Assembly: GCA_963675435.1 (NCBI GenBank)
Contig: OY776216.1
Location: 248,001-312,000, forward strand
Length of the DNA stretch: 64,000 nucleotides
DNA from: Saccharicrinis sp963675435
Lineage (GTDB): Bacteria > Bacteroidota > Bacteroidia > Bacteroidales > Marinilabiliaceae
Direction of reading: 5' to 3'
Shown: one piece after another, positions 43,832 through 53,895 of the stretch
How the letters are laid out: each line of letters begins with the position of its first letter
Numbering within the stretch: position 1 is the first letter of the stretch
Made by a program: the position numbers and the translations under genes
The notes under the pieces: model-generated
Seen by the model: only the letters and a program-made list of their open reading frames with translations
The model's database searches: none
Told to the model about the DNA's origin: nothing

Positions 43832-46800
43832 TTACAATAAATTACTTGGAGGATATCCAAATTGTTTTTTAAAACATCTGCTGAAATAATATGGGTCATT
43901 AAATCCAACCAAATCAGAAACCTCAGAAACGTTATTGCGCTTCGTTTTCAGCAACTGGAAAGCTTTCTTCAATCGTATGGTTCGGATAAATTCATTAGGT
44001 GATAAATCTGTAAGCTCCTTAAGCCTCCTGTATAATGTTGATGAGCTTATTCCCAACTCGGAACACAATAAATTACCTGATAGGGTAGTATCACTAATAT
44101 TTTCCTCAATAATGCTGGTTAATTTATTCATGAATTCCTCATCAATAGGTGAATGGGTTAATACATCCACACTACTTTCCACATCATCTGAAAATTTTTC
44201 TTTTAAATCAACTCTTGCTTTTATAATATTTTCAATTCTGGTTTTTAACAACGAAGGATCAAAAGGTTTTGTTAAATATCCGTCGGCACCAAGCTTATAT
44301 CCTTTAATTTGATTGTCATTATCAGAAAGAGCAGTTAACAGAACCACAGGTATATGACTGATTCGTTCATCATTTTTTAAGTTTTTGCAGAAATCAAAAC
44401 CATCCATCACAGGCATCATTACATCTGCAATACAAATAATGGGTTTTATCTGACGACAAATTTGTAATCCCTCTTCTCCATTTTCAGCCTTATAAACTTT
44501 ATAATAATCCGAAAGATAATCTGCGATATAATCCCTTAACTCCTGATTATCTTCAATAACAAGAACTTTTTCTTTAAGCTCAGTGGAACGGGTTGTTTTT
44601 TTAGCTTCGGTTGCAACCGGGAAAATTGAATCTGTGGATTTGATTTCGTAATCAAAGATTTCCTCACTATTGTAAAAATCCTTATCAATAGGAATTTCAA
44701 TAGTAAATACACTCCCCTTTTCAGGAGTACTATCGAGCTTAATTTTAGCTTTATGTATTTTTGCTAAAGAGTTTACCAACGACAATCCGATACCACTACC
44801 GGTATGGTCTTCTTTTGTTTCTTCAACCTGATAAAACCTTTTGAAAATTTTCTGCTGACTTTCAAAAGGAATCCCAATTCCATCATCACAAACTTCAACA
44901 ACTAATTTTCTAATGTTATTCTCATCTTGCTTAATACCTAAAAACAAGTCAACACTGCCAAACTTGTGTGTAAACTTAATGGCATTGGATAAGAGGTTGT
45001 ATAAAATCTTATCGTATTTATCCACATCAATCCATCCAATAACCTCATCATGTTCACAAATAAAATGATAGTTTATTTTCTTTTCTTTTACCAAACCATC
45101 AAATGAATGAAAAATATTTTGCGAGTATACGATAATATCTGTTTTAGCAACCTTTAGTTCAAGTTCTCCATTTTGTACTTTTCTGAAATCAAGCAATTGA
45201 TTAACCAGATTATATAATCGGTTGGAGTTTTGTAATATCAACGCAATACGACTTTTTTGATATTCGGTATTCAAACCCTCTTCGGCCAATTGTTTTGCCG
45301 GACCAATTATTAAAGATATCGGAGTTCTGATTTCATGCGATATACTGGTAAAAAAGCGTAACTTCTCATGGTTTAATTTATCTTCTCTTTCGCGATTAAC
45401 TTTCTCTATTAAAAGCTCCTGTTTTAACATTAAGCTATTTTTAAGTTGCCGATAAACCAAATAAATTGTTACCCCCAAAAAAGTCAGCACTAGTAAAATA
45501 GCTTTGTAGGTTAACCAAAATGGAGGATTTATCTTTATTTTATACGATGATACTTCGCTCCAATATCCACTGCTATTGGCTGCTTTTATCTTAAAGTTAT
45601 ATTCTCTAGGATATAAATTAGTGTATTGAATGTTTGTAGCGTTATTATCCACTGTAATCCACTCTTCATCAAACCCCTCTAACATATATTCGTATTTATT
45701 CAATCGAGCATTAGAATATGAAGGGGACGAAAACGAAAGTGAGAAATTTCTGTTAACATATTCAAGATCCAGTTCGCGTGAATAATTAATATCCTCAACC
45801 AATACAACCTGACCTTTAATGACATCGCCAGGAGAAACGGATTTATTCTGAACTTTAACATCACTAATAAAAGGAGGATCAGATTTTAAATTATCTTTAA
45901 GATCATCAATGGTAAAATAAATAATCTCATCTTTACCTGTAATATATACCACTGAGTCACTAAAAAGTAAAAACCCTTTATTACTAAAAATATCCAAACG
46001 ATTACCACTACCCACATCATAGGTGTTTAAAATATGCTCCTCAGGATTAAACTTTCCAACTTGTCCATTATTAAAATTCATCCATAAATTACCCCTGCTA
46101 TCTTTAACGATATCTGTAATCCAGCTTTCCCTCAACTCCCTTATAGATTTAACCTGTTCAAAATCACCAACTTCAGGAGAATAGTAATTCAACCCAATCT
46201 GAGTTGACACCCATATTCTCCCCGAATTATCAATACAAATTGCTTTAGCACTATTATTTGTCAACCCTTCGATCTCTCCATCTTTTGCTCTATAAACTTT
46301 AACCTGCTTGTTTTTTTTACGATAAGAAATCACACCGTTTTCAGTACTGATCCATATAACACCGTCCTTTGTGGATACAATCTGATTGATCTCAATATTT
46401 GGGAATTGTTCCTGAAAAGAATTATCAACAATGCCAGTTTTCATATTTAGTATTACAGCCCCATTTCCATGAGAACCGATCATTAATTGGCTTGCAGACA
46501 GCTTGTAAAAGTCAGCAATTGGCACATTCCTAAATCCCAGATCAATAACTTTTGTTAAATTTAAAGGATAATTATAAACTAATACTTGCCCGGTCCATAA
46601 ACCACAATAAAACGTTTTACCATCTATAGTATAAATACAGGAAATTTCATTGGGGACATTATTTACATGTTGAAACTGAGTTCCTTTTTTTATAAAAAGC
46701 CCACTATTATGGGTAGACACAACTAAATGATTATCATAAGTTTGTCCATAATCAGATATCCGGGGTATTTTTCCATCTACAACCAACGAAAAAGTATTGA

Positions 46801-47863
46801 TACTCTTAAACTGATTTTTAAACGGATCATATTTATCTAAACCATTATCTGTTCCAATCCATAGTACACCGGATTTATCAAAAAACAAAGAAGAAACAGC
46901 ATTATCAACCAAAGAAGTTTTTTCTGATCTTTTAGAGTAATACCACTGGAAATTACCTTTTTCAATATCTTCTAAACGATCGCAGACTATAATACCTCCA
47001 ATAGTACCTATCCAATACTTTCCATCCGGATCTTTTGTAATGCATACAAAATACGGCCCTATAGTTTCTCTAAAAGTAGCGTCATGTATAATTTGTTGTT
47101 CAAATATATCTTCTTGTTTATTCCATTTAAATAAACCTTCTCTGGTTCCAATAAAAATATCAGATTTATCATCCTGGAATATAAAATTCAAATACGGATT
47201 TACCTCATCTGAATCAGCAATATTCAAGGTGTATTTTTTTATTTTATCAATATCACCTTTACTGTTTAATGTAATTCTAGAAACTCCACCAGTAGCGTAA
47301 CTCCCAACCCAAATATGTCCGTTGATATCCTCAAATATTGATTTTACATAATTAAAACCATCGATCTTTATTCTTGAAAACACATTTTTGCTTTGATCAA
47401 AGATGCACAAACCAGAATCTTTGGTTCCAACCCAAATACGTTTAAACTTATCAATATAAACAGCCCTAATTTCAGAATCAGGAAGAGAATTTGGATTATT
47501 CTTATCGTGAAGAAAAGTAGTAAAATGATGGGTTCGTAAATTAAAACAGGTTAATCCGCCTCTGGTACCGATCCACATTAAATCCGTATCTTCATCTATC
47601 ACCAGAGCGGTAATATCATCATCCTGAAGCTTATTTAGCTTTTTACTACTACTCAAGTATGGTGTAAACACCTGGCCATCAAAACGATTTAATCCCTTAA
47701 ACGTTCCCAACCAAAGCATCCCTTTTTTGTCCTGAACTATATGTCTTACAGAATTATGAGAAAGACCGTTCTCTCTGTTATAATGCTCCAGTTTAATATC
47801 CTCACCAAAGATATTAGCAGGTAACAATAGTGTACATAGTATAATTCTGATGATGATCTTCAT
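43832..47863 (-). CDS. Hybrid two-component system regulator (sensor kinase/receiver/AraC)
   Basis: A 1343-residue one-protein signalling system of PULs. Signal peptide at 1-20; two seven-bladed propellers of Reg_prop repeats at about 25-690 (GMLWLGTFKGLNRFDG, KRIWVGTKDSGLCIFD, SGVLWIGTDNGLDKYD); a Y_Y_Y domain at about 700-785; one membrane helix near 795-815; HisKA with the His in FTSISHEIRTPISL; HATPase motifs NLLSNAIKFTH, DDGIGIPFE and GSGIGLSLVNS; a receiver domain with phospho-Asp in IADVMMPVMDG; and an AraC helix-turn-helix at the end (IRTIRLKKAFQLL, YYFSRCFKKQFGYPPS). It should bind a glycan breakdown product in the periplasm and switch on the upstream susCD-enzyme cluster. Confidence 0.94.
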   Translation of the reverse strand: MKIIIRIILCTLLLPANIFGEDIKLEHYNRENGLSHNSVRHIVQDKKGMLWLGTFKGLNRFDGQVFTPYLSSSKKLNKLQDDDITALVIDEDTDLMWIGTRGGLTCFNLRTHHFTTFLHDKNNPNSLPDSEIRAVYIDKFKRIWVGTKDSGLCIFDQSKNVFSRIKIDGFNYVKSIFEDINGHIWVGSYATGGVSRITLNSKGDIDKIKKYTLNIADSDEVNPYLNFIFQDDKSDIFIGTREGLFKWNKQEDIFEQQIIHDATFRETIGPYFVCITKDPDGKYWIGTIGGIIVCDRLEDIEKGNFQWYYSKRSEKTSLVDNAVSSLFFDKSGVLWIGTDNGLDKYDPFKNQFKSINTFSLVVDGKIPRISDYGQTYDNHLVVSTHNSGLFIKKGTQFQHVNNVPNEISCIYTIDGKTFYCGLWTGQVLVYNYPLNLTKVIDLGFRNVPIADFYKLSASQLMIGSHGNGAVILNMKTGIVDNSFQEQFPNIEINQIVSTKDGVIWISTENGVISYRKKNKQVKVYRAKDGEIEGLTNNSAKAICIDNSGRIWVSTQIGLNYYSPEVGDFEQVKSIRELRESWITDIVKDSRGNLWMNFNNGQVGKFNPEEHILNTYDVGSGNRLDIFSNKGFLLFSDSVVYITGKDEIIYFTIDDLKDNLKSDPPFISDVKVQNKSVSPGDVIKGQVVLVEDINYSRELDLEYVNRNFSLSFSSPSYSNARLNKYEYMLEGFDEEWITVDNNATNIQYTNLYPREYNFKIKAANSSGYWSEVSSYKIKINPPFWLTYKAILLVLTFLGVTIYLVYRQLKNSLMLKQELLIEKVNREREDKLNHEKLRFFTSISHEIRTPISLIIGPAKQLAEEGLNTEYQKSRIALILQNSNRLYNLVNQLLDFRKVQNGELELKVAKTDIIVYSQNIFHSFDGLVKEKKINYHFICEHDEVIGWIDVDKYDKILYNLLSNAIKFTHKFGSVDLFLGIKQDENNIRKLVVEVCDDGIGIPFESQQKIFKRFYQVEETKEDHTGSGIGLSLVNSLAKIHKAKIKLDSTPEKGSVFTIEIPIDKDFYNSEEIFDYEIKSTDSIFPVATEAKKTTRSTELKEKVLVIEDNQELRDYIADYLSDYYKVYKAENGEEGLQICRQIKPIICIADVMMPVMDGFDFCKNLKNDERISHIPVVLLTALSDNDNQIKGYKLGADGYLTKPFDPSLLKTRIENIIKARVDLKEKFSDDVESSVDVLTHSPIDEEFMNKLTSIIEENISDTTLSGNLLCSELGISSSTLYRRLKELTDLSPNEFIRTIRLKKAFQLLKTKRNNVSEVSDLVGFNDPYYFSRCFKKQFGYPPSNLL

Positions 47864-47995
47864 GCGAAATTGGTTTTATTTTCTATTCAACCTTAAAAGT
47901 ATTGAATATAAAATAAAGACTACGACTTTGAAATTAATAATCAAGTTACATTTCACCACATTTTTATTTACATAGAGGATTCTGATAGAATCCTC

Positions 47996-49138
47996 TTATA
48001 TTTTAATGTATATTCGTTTTTTATGAAGCACATAACCTAATAACCAACATATTAACATAAAGGCCAAAGCAGTTAACAACGAACCAAAGGCCCCCGGAGC
48101 AATATTTTGAAATATTTTTTGACTTACCCATTCAAATGCATCCAATCCATTACCCACTGGAGTTAGCCTTAACACTATATAGAACAGCTCTGAAAAAAGG
48201 TAAATGAACAATGGATTTTTGCCAAACACATCAAAAAATGCAATCCCAGCTTTTACTTTCCTTAACTCGATAAGATAAATAAGTACTGCCATGATGGATA
48301 GATCCAAACCTACAGTGTAAAGCACAAATGGACTTGTCCATAGTTTTTTACTGATTGGAAAAATTAAATCCCACCATAAGGCTAAAGATGTTAAGGCAAA
48401 ACCAAACATTAAAAGTTTAGCAATACCTTCAAACGATTTTCCTTTCTTTTGAATAAACATTCCGGCTATGTACCCTAAAACCACATTAACAATGGCAGGA
48501 AGTGTACTCAATATTCCTTCCGGATCAAAAGGAATGCTATCTTTTTTATATATATGACCTAATCCTAATATGGATAAATCAAATTTAGATGCTGCATTTG
48601 TAGCCATTTCTAACACGGCACCAGGTTCTCCAAACAAATAAAGTATTGCCCAATATCCTAATAATATAACTCCTGAGATAATTAGAGCCATTTTTTCGGA
48701 TAAATAATAAAAGATAACAGAAGCAAAAAAGTAACAAAGTGCAATTCTTTGTAGCACTCCCATAATTCTTGTATCTGCTATTGGTTTAAGCATTAACCCA
48801 CCGCCCTCAGTTATCTTAAAAAATGGAAACCAATACATTAAATAACCTAACAAAAAGATAATTACGGTTCTTTTTATAATCTTAAACCAAACATCCTTGG
48901 CCGGTGCCAACCTCATTTTTGTCATTGAAAAACTCATCGAATTTCCCACCGCAAATAAAAACGAAGGAAATACAAGATCAGCTAAGGTAAATCCAAACCA
49001 TTGGGTATGTATTAAAAATCCATATATTTTAGCTCCGGTCCCAGGTGTATTTACTAAAATCATTAGTGCTACAGTCAGCCCTCTAAACACATCTAACGAA
49101 AGAAAACGTTCTCGCTGTTTCTTAATCACCCCTTCCAT
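47996..49138 (-). CDS. HGSNAT-like transmembrane acyltransferase (DUF5009/DUF1624 type)
   Basis: A 380-residue inner-membrane protein of about ten helices, homologous to eukaryotic heparan-alpha-glucosaminide N-acetyltransferase. The family start RFLSLDVFRGLTVALMILVN is seen at residues 11-30. The active-site histidine expected from the human enzyme falls at His44 in LIHTQWFGFTLADLVFPSF. It ends with a lysine-rich tail. Eukaryotic HGSNAT moves acetyl from cytosolic acetyl-CoA across the lysosomal membrane to terminal glucosamine. Its start lies one base past the GH89 stop, so the two are translationally coupled, and the periplasm is the equivalent compartment here. The acceptor sugar is not known. 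Confidence 0.83.
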   Translation of the reverse strand: MEGVIKKQRERFLSLDVFRGLTVALMILVNTPGTGAKIYGFLIHTQWFGFTLADLVFPSFLFAVGNSMSFSMTKMRLAPAKDVWFKIIKRTVIIFLLGYLMYWFPFFKITEGGGLMLKPIADTRIMGVLQRIALCYFFASVIFYYLSEKMALIISGVILLGYWAILYLFGEPGAVLEMATNAASKFDLSILGLGHIYKKDSIPFDPEGILSTLPAIVNVVLGYIAGMFIQKKGKSFEGIAKLLMFGFALTSLALWWDLIFPISKKLWTSPFVLYTVGLDLSIMAVLIYLIELRKVKAGIAFFDVFGKNPLFIYLFSELFYIVLRLTPVGNGLDAFEWVSQKIFQNIAPGAFGSLLTALAFMLICWLLGYVLHKKRIYIKI

Positions 49139-49139
49139 A

Positions 49140-51371
49140 TTAATAATTATAATTGATTATTGGTTGTACATTGGTTAATGGAATAATCTTATCCCTGTAT
49201 TTTTTATATAATTCAATCGCTATTTCAGTTGGATTTCCAGTTGGTTCAACAGGGAATTCGTTATTTGAAACGACCCATTGCCACTCCCATTGTTTAATCT
49301 TTTCATCAAATGCTTTCTGATCAAATTGATGCCAGTCTTTACGAACCTGAGCGAAGAACTGCTCCCAACGTGGTTTATAAAAATCATTGAACAATCCACT
49401 CCATTGACGACAACTATATTCATGCAATCTATTATTCGCATCACCCCAAAGCGTTATTAAATCACGAGCATTTTGCTCGTATAAGTCTTTTTCTTCTGGA
49501 GTAAATCCACATGAGCGAGCATCCGCTATCCAAGGACCTAACATAAAATCTTTTTGAGTAGCCAATAAACGATCCATATCTTCAATAAGCGTAATAAACT
49601 CTGAACTGTATTGCTCAAACATTTCTTTATTGTTGTTATTATAGGCAACCGTAATTTGCTGTTGAAGAGGCAATGCATAATTGGCTAATACCTGACGTGT
49701 AAGATCTACCAGGTCATACAGATATCCATCATATTGTTTACTAGTACTAATAGATTTAATAAATAGATCCCATGCAGGTAATAAATCTTCAGGAGCGTAA
49801 TTCAGCTTGGTACGAGCCCACCTACGGTATCCTTCAAATGTTGGACGAGATACAATAATAGATTCAGCACCATCTCTGATTACTTTTCCATTATATACCG
49901 TTTTAACCAAAATACTCCATGCATCCTCAATATCTTTAGACGTATTTCCGTATCTGTTTTTAATATACTGCTTTAACCAAAGATTTAAATTAATTGGAGT
50001 GTCGCGCCATGTATGATCAGTCATTAACTCATATAATACCGGATTTTGCTCTATGGCTTCCATGGTTAAACCAATACCTTTTAACTGTCCTGAATTTATA
50101 TCGTTTAAATCTTCAGCCGGATTATTAGCAACATTTTCAATACGACCAAACATACTGATGTTTCCACCAAAGTTATGAAGCATATTCCAGATCCATTGCT
50201 TGCCATAGAAAGCCTCCGTTCTCTTCCAAACAGGTTCTATTTCGGCAGCCAAATCCAGAATAATCATTCTATCGTTAGGTATAGCATCTAGCAAACCTTT
50301 GATTTGAGGTGCTTTCCAGAAATCACGATGACTATAAAACAACCATCCTTGCATTACCCAAACAGCTTCAGGATCTGCAGATTTCATTCCTTCGAATACT
50401 TTTTTACTCAATTCTGACAAATATTCAGGATCATCAGTAGGAGGTTCGTTCTCGTTAAATGTATCAGCCGAATACAAATGATCTGTTCCATAAACTTTAG
50501 ACTGAACTTCAAGAAATTTTTTACCTATCTCTGCAAATAAAGGATCATCAGCATCAAGTATATAAGTGTCATCAAAATCGTTACCCCAATTGGTTTGTTT
50601 CAATTTTGCATCTGGAAAGTACTTTTTAAAAGATGCAGGTACATGACCGGTAAAAGCAGGTAATACAGGCTTCATTCCCAATTCTCGCTCACGCTTTAGT
50701 ATTTTTAGTTGAAGATCTCTGTGGCTTTCTTTCCAACTTTGAGGAAGAGGACCTCCCCAGCCATCCAGATTACCCATCCAAAACCAACTAAAATATGCCG
50801 GTCCACTAAAAAATGGATCTAAATCTTCATCGGTAAAACCGTACGAACGATAAACCTGATCCCAAATATATTCTTCTCCGGTAATGGCTAAAGGCATGTT
50901 AATTCCATGCAGTGCCATCCAATCAATTTCTTTTTCCCATCTTTCCCAGTCCCACCAGCTCATACTGTAATTAAACGTACAATAATTGAGATAGTATCGG
51001 TATTCGTAAGGACTATCTTTACGGATTTTATCTTTAACAAGAGGAAGTGTTTCAGGTAAATTTAAGTTTGTTCCATTCCATGTTATCTGGCAATTACAGT
51101 ATTCTTTTAAATAATAATACAATGCAGAAGCAACCGAAACGCCATTGTTTCCTCTCAATACAATTTTATTCTTAACAGATTCTATTTCGAACCAATCAAG
51201 TGAATCAGAAGGTATAACTTCTATTACAAATTGATCCGAATTATCAGGAATAATTCTTTGTACAATGTTGACAACTTCATTATTATTTGTTGCACCTTTC
51301 TTTCCTGAGCAAGCCATCATCAAAAAGATAATGAATGCCGTAAATACCTTGTTTAGATAATTCCACTTCAT
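49140..51371 (-). CDS. Glycoside hydrolase family 89 alpha-N-acetylglucosaminidase
   Basis: A 743-residue lipoprotein (lipobox MMACS near residue 20) homologous to human NAGLU. The N-terminal domain (about 25-125) precedes a TIM-barrel with YRYYLNYCTFNYSMSWWDW, MALHGINMPLA and GEEYIWDQVY. The two catalytic glutamates are in TFNENEPP near 305 and LAAEIEPVW near 375; the substrate loop is WNMLHNFGGNISMFG. The C-terminal helical domain is complete. It removes terminal alpha-linked GlcNAc, as found in heparan sulfate and in alpha-1,4-GlcNAc-capped mucin glycans. It is 28 bases after GH92 and one base before the HGSNAT-like gene. Confidence 0.93.
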   Translation of the reverse strand: MKWNYLNKVFTAFIIFLMMACSGKKGATNNNEVVNIVQRIIPDNSDQFVIEVIPSDSLDWFEIESVKNKIVLRGNNGVSVASALYYYLKEYCNCQITWNGTNLNLPETLPLVKDKIRKDSPYEYRYYLNYCTFNYSMSWWDWERWEKEIDWMALHGINMPLAITGEEYIWDQVYRSYGFTDEDLDPFFSGPAYFSWFWMGNLDGWGGPLPQSWKESHRDLQLKILKRERELGMKPVLPAFTGHVPASFKKYFPDAKLKQTNWGNDFDDTYILDADDPLFAEIGKKFLEVQSKVYGTDHLYSADTFNENEPPTDDPEYLSELSKKVFEGMKSADPEAVWVMQGWLFYSHRDFWKAPQIKGLLDAIPNDRMIILDLAAEIEPVWKRTEAFYGKQWIWNMLHNFGGNISMFGRIENVANNPAEDLNDINSGQLKGIGLTMEAIEQNPVLYELMTDHTWRDTPINLNLWLKQYIKNRYGNTSKDIEDAWSILVKTVYNGKVIRDGAESIIVSRPTFEGYRRWARTKLNYAPEDLLPAWDLFIKSISTSKQYDGYLYDLVDLTRQVLANYALPLQQQITVAYNNNNKEMFEQYSSEFITLIEDMDRLLATQKDFMLGPWIADARSCGFTPEEKDLYEQNARDLITLWGDANNRLHEYSCRQWSGLFNDFYKPRWEQFFAQVRKDWHQFDQKAFDEKIKQWEWQWVVSNNEFPVEPTGNPTEIAIELYKKYRDKIIPLTNVQPIINYNY

Positions 51372-51399
51372 ACTTAATATTTTCTAGTGCTGTTTCTTA

Positions 51400-53700
51400 T
51401 TACAATTCTTTATCAGACAATGAAGGAGGTAAAATCTTAGTTCCCCATTTTTCTGAAGGAGTTGATCCCATTTTTAAAATCAATGTACCACCATTAACAA
51501 TATCCTTGTGTTCTATCCAGGCTTTGGGATAATCAATACCATTGAGTTCTGCAGACTGAATATATTTGTTTTGCGATGATAAGTTCGGAGCCTGAATTAT
51601 AAAATTATTTCCATTCTCCTGATGAATAGTTATTTTTTTAAAATACGGTGCATTAATTAAATAATATGATTGTCCTGCATTTGGATACAATCCCATCATA
51701 TGAAAAGCCAGCCACGAAGACATTGCTCCGGAATCATCATTCCCTGGAATTCCAATATGGCTACTGTTGTAATTATCGTCAATAATGGCATGAATACGTT
51801 CGTTACTTAAATCAGGTCTTCCAATCCAATGGTACAAGTTTGGGCTTAAAAAAGAAGGTTCATTAGCAACATTATACAAACCTTTATCAAAGAGTGTATT
51901 TAGTCGTTTTTCAAAAGCCTCTTTACCTCCTGTTAATTCAATTAGTTTAGCCACATCATGAGGAACAGACAAGGAATACTCCCAAGAACTAGCTTCATAG
52001 AAGAAACCACACCACCAGCATACGCAAATGGGCCAGTCCTGCATTACTGGCGTATATGGAACATAAGAAACTCGTCCATACTTAGCATTACACTGAATAC
52101 TATCTACCCAATTACCGTGAGCATCTTTGGGCATTATAAAACCTCTTGATCCATGATCTTCAATATCACGCCAAAGGTTTTGCCAGTTATCAGCTTGCCT
52201 GATGAAACGCCAGTATTCTCCTCTACGCTTAATCGCTTTGGCCACTATTGCCAGGCAATAATCATTATAAGCATACTCCAAGGTTCTATTTCCGGCACGC
52301 ACAAAGTCAGTAGAAACATAACCCAAACGATTATAATCTGTTAATCCACCTCGTCCTTCTTTTTCTTCATTGCCACCAGGAGGTATCGTTGCATCTTTAA
52401 GCATAGCATCCAAAGCCAGCTTATAACGAATACCCTGCAAACCTTTTACAAAAGCATCAGCAATAACTACCTCTCCATTTGAACCACCTTGTGTTCTTCC
52501 ATTTGAGTTACCACTTCGGGCATCAGGCATATAACCATCACGCTTATAAATCTGAAGCATGGCATTGATAATATCCACCTGACGCGATGGTGTTAATAAA
52601 GTTATTAATGGACTAGAAGATCTGTAGGTATCCCAAATTGCATAGAAATCATCATAATAAGGACTTCCATTTTCCCAAAGCGGATTTTCGCCAGTCCTAT
52701 CCACAGGCATTAACATGGTGTGATACAACCCGGTATAAAACATGGTTTTAAGCTCTTCTGTAGCCTCATCACTTACCTCAACCCGCTTAAAAATAGTTTC
52801 CCACTTTTGTTGGGTTTGATGTAATGTTTGCTCAAAATCCCAGTGTGGAATTTCCTCATCAACATTAGCTCTAGCCTTGAGTGGACTCAAGTAGGAGATG
52901 CCTATTTTCATTTGAACATCATCACTGGCTCCATCAAATGTTAATACTGCACCAGTTTTGTCCCCGGTATCAATTTGAATCTTTTTATCAGCATATAACT
53001 TATCTCCCTTCCAGGTAGAGAAACTAGCAATGGGTTGATCAAATACCGCTGAAAAGTAAACTGTATAAGCTTCACCATTATTCCATCCACCTCTAATGCG
53101 ACTATAACCACGCACTTCTGTATCTGAGATTATTTCTATTTCAGAACCTACAAACTGCTGTGCTTCACGTGCATCAGGATTGGGAATAGCCGATGCTCCC
53201 AGATATTTCCCTAAATCAATCTTTATAATACGTTTTGCCCCTTCCGGATAAGAAAAATGATAGAAGGCCGCTCGATCAGAAGTAGTGATTTGAGTTTGAA
53301 TATTCCACCTATCAAGCATCACACTGTAATACCCAAGGCTTACTTGCTCATCACTTCGCAAAGAAGATTGATGGATGGATACTGAACTTTCTTCTGAAGA
53401 AAAAGGCATTACAGAGATATTACCATACTTTGGTCCGCCTCCTGTACCACTAACATGAACCTGACTAAAGCCATAAATCTCCTTATTTACATCTGCCGTA
53501 TATCCGCTATTGGAAGCAACATCATTATCCGGCCCTGGCTTTACCATTCCATAAGGTGCAGAAGGACCAATAAAAACATTACCTAATCCTTCAGATCCAA
53601 TTAAAGGATTAACGTATTTATGATTTTGAGAATAAAGAGTTATGGGTAAAAACAGAATAACTGCCCAAAAGATGCTGATATGTATAAACCTGTTTGTCAT
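51400..53700 (-). CDS. Glycoside hydrolase family 92 alpha-mannosidase, copy 1
   Basis: A 766-residue exported exo-alpha-mannosidase (Ca-dependent, inverting). Signal peptide at 1-24 (FWAVILFLPITLYSQ). N-terminal beta-sandwich with GNVFIGPSAPYGMVKPGPDND and GFSQVHVSGTGG; catalytic (alpha/alpha)6 domain with AIWDTYRSSSPLITLL, RTLEYAYNDYCLA and YEASSWEYSLSVPHD; C-terminal GIPGNDDSGAMSSWLAFH. These carry the conserved acid and base residues. The NDD form is the standard motif. No lipobox is seen, so it is probably periplasmic. It is followed closely by GH89, and likely shares an mRNA with GH89 and the acetyltransferase. Confidence 0.93.
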   Translation of the reverse strand: MTNRFIHISIFWAVILFLPITLYSQNHKYVNPLIGSEGLGNVFIGPSAPYGMVKPGPDNDVASNSGYTADVNKEIYGFSQVHVSGTGGGPKYGNISVMPFSSEESSVSIHQSSLRSDEQVSLGYYSVMLDRWNIQTQITTSDRAAFYHFSYPEGAKRIIKIDLGKYLGASAIPNPDAREAQQFVGSEIEIISDTEVRGYSRIRGGWNNGEAYTVYFSAVFDQPIASFSTWKGDKLYADKKIQIDTGDKTGAVLTFDGASDDVQMKIGISYLSPLKARANVDEEIPHWDFEQTLHQTQQKWETIFKRVEVSDEATEELKTMFYTGLYHTMLMPVDRTGENPLWENGSPYYDDFYAIWDTYRSSSPLITLLTPSRQVDIINAMLQIYKRDGYMPDARSGNSNGRTQGGSNGEVVIADAFVKGLQGIRYKLALDAMLKDATIPPGGNEEKEGRGGLTDYNRLGYVSTDFVRAGNRTLEYAYNDYCLAIVAKAIKRRGEYWRFIRQADNWQNLWRDIEDHGSRGFIMPKDAHGNWVDSIQCNAKYGRVSYVPYTPVMQDWPICVCWWCGFFYEASSWEYSLSVPHDVAKLIELTGGKEAFEKRLNTLFDKGLYNVANEPSFLSPNLYHWIGRPDLSNERIHAIIDDNYNSSHIGIPGNDDSGAMSSWLAFHMMGLYPNAGQSYYLINAPYFKKITIHQENGNNFIIQAPNLSSQNKYIQSAELNGIDYPKAWIEHKDIVNGGTLILKMGSTPSEKWGTKILPPSLSDKEL

Positions 53701-53736
53701 TTTTATATATAGCTACTTTTCTGATTAAAATCTTTT

Positions 53737-53828
53737 TTACCACAGAGACTCTGAGGCACAAAATATCACAAAGAATTTTCAATAAACAATATGTATCAAA
53801 CTCTGTGAATTTGAGCCTCTGTGGTAAA
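53737..53828. repeat. CACAGAG-type inverted repeat between GH43 and GH92
   Basis: TTACCACAGAG...CTCTGAGGC at the left pairs with GAGCCTCTGTGGTAA at the right around a 60-base interior that contains a second imperfect pair (TCACAAAG/CTCTGTGAA). Sequences of this kind are common dispersed intergenic repeats in bacteria. Confidence 0.6.
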
Positions 53829-53857
53829 TGTTAATTAAGCTGTAAATCAATTATAAT

Positions 53858-53884
53858 ATACCACGTGCAAGAATACACGTGACA
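53858..53884. repeat. Small CACGTG hairpin, copy 1
   Basis: TACCACGTGCAAGAATACACGTGAC: CACGTG at both ends separated by 8 bases. It resembles 54925-54950 and stands just before the GH43 stop on the minus strand. Confidence 0.4.
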
Positions 53885-53895
53885 GCAAATCATCG

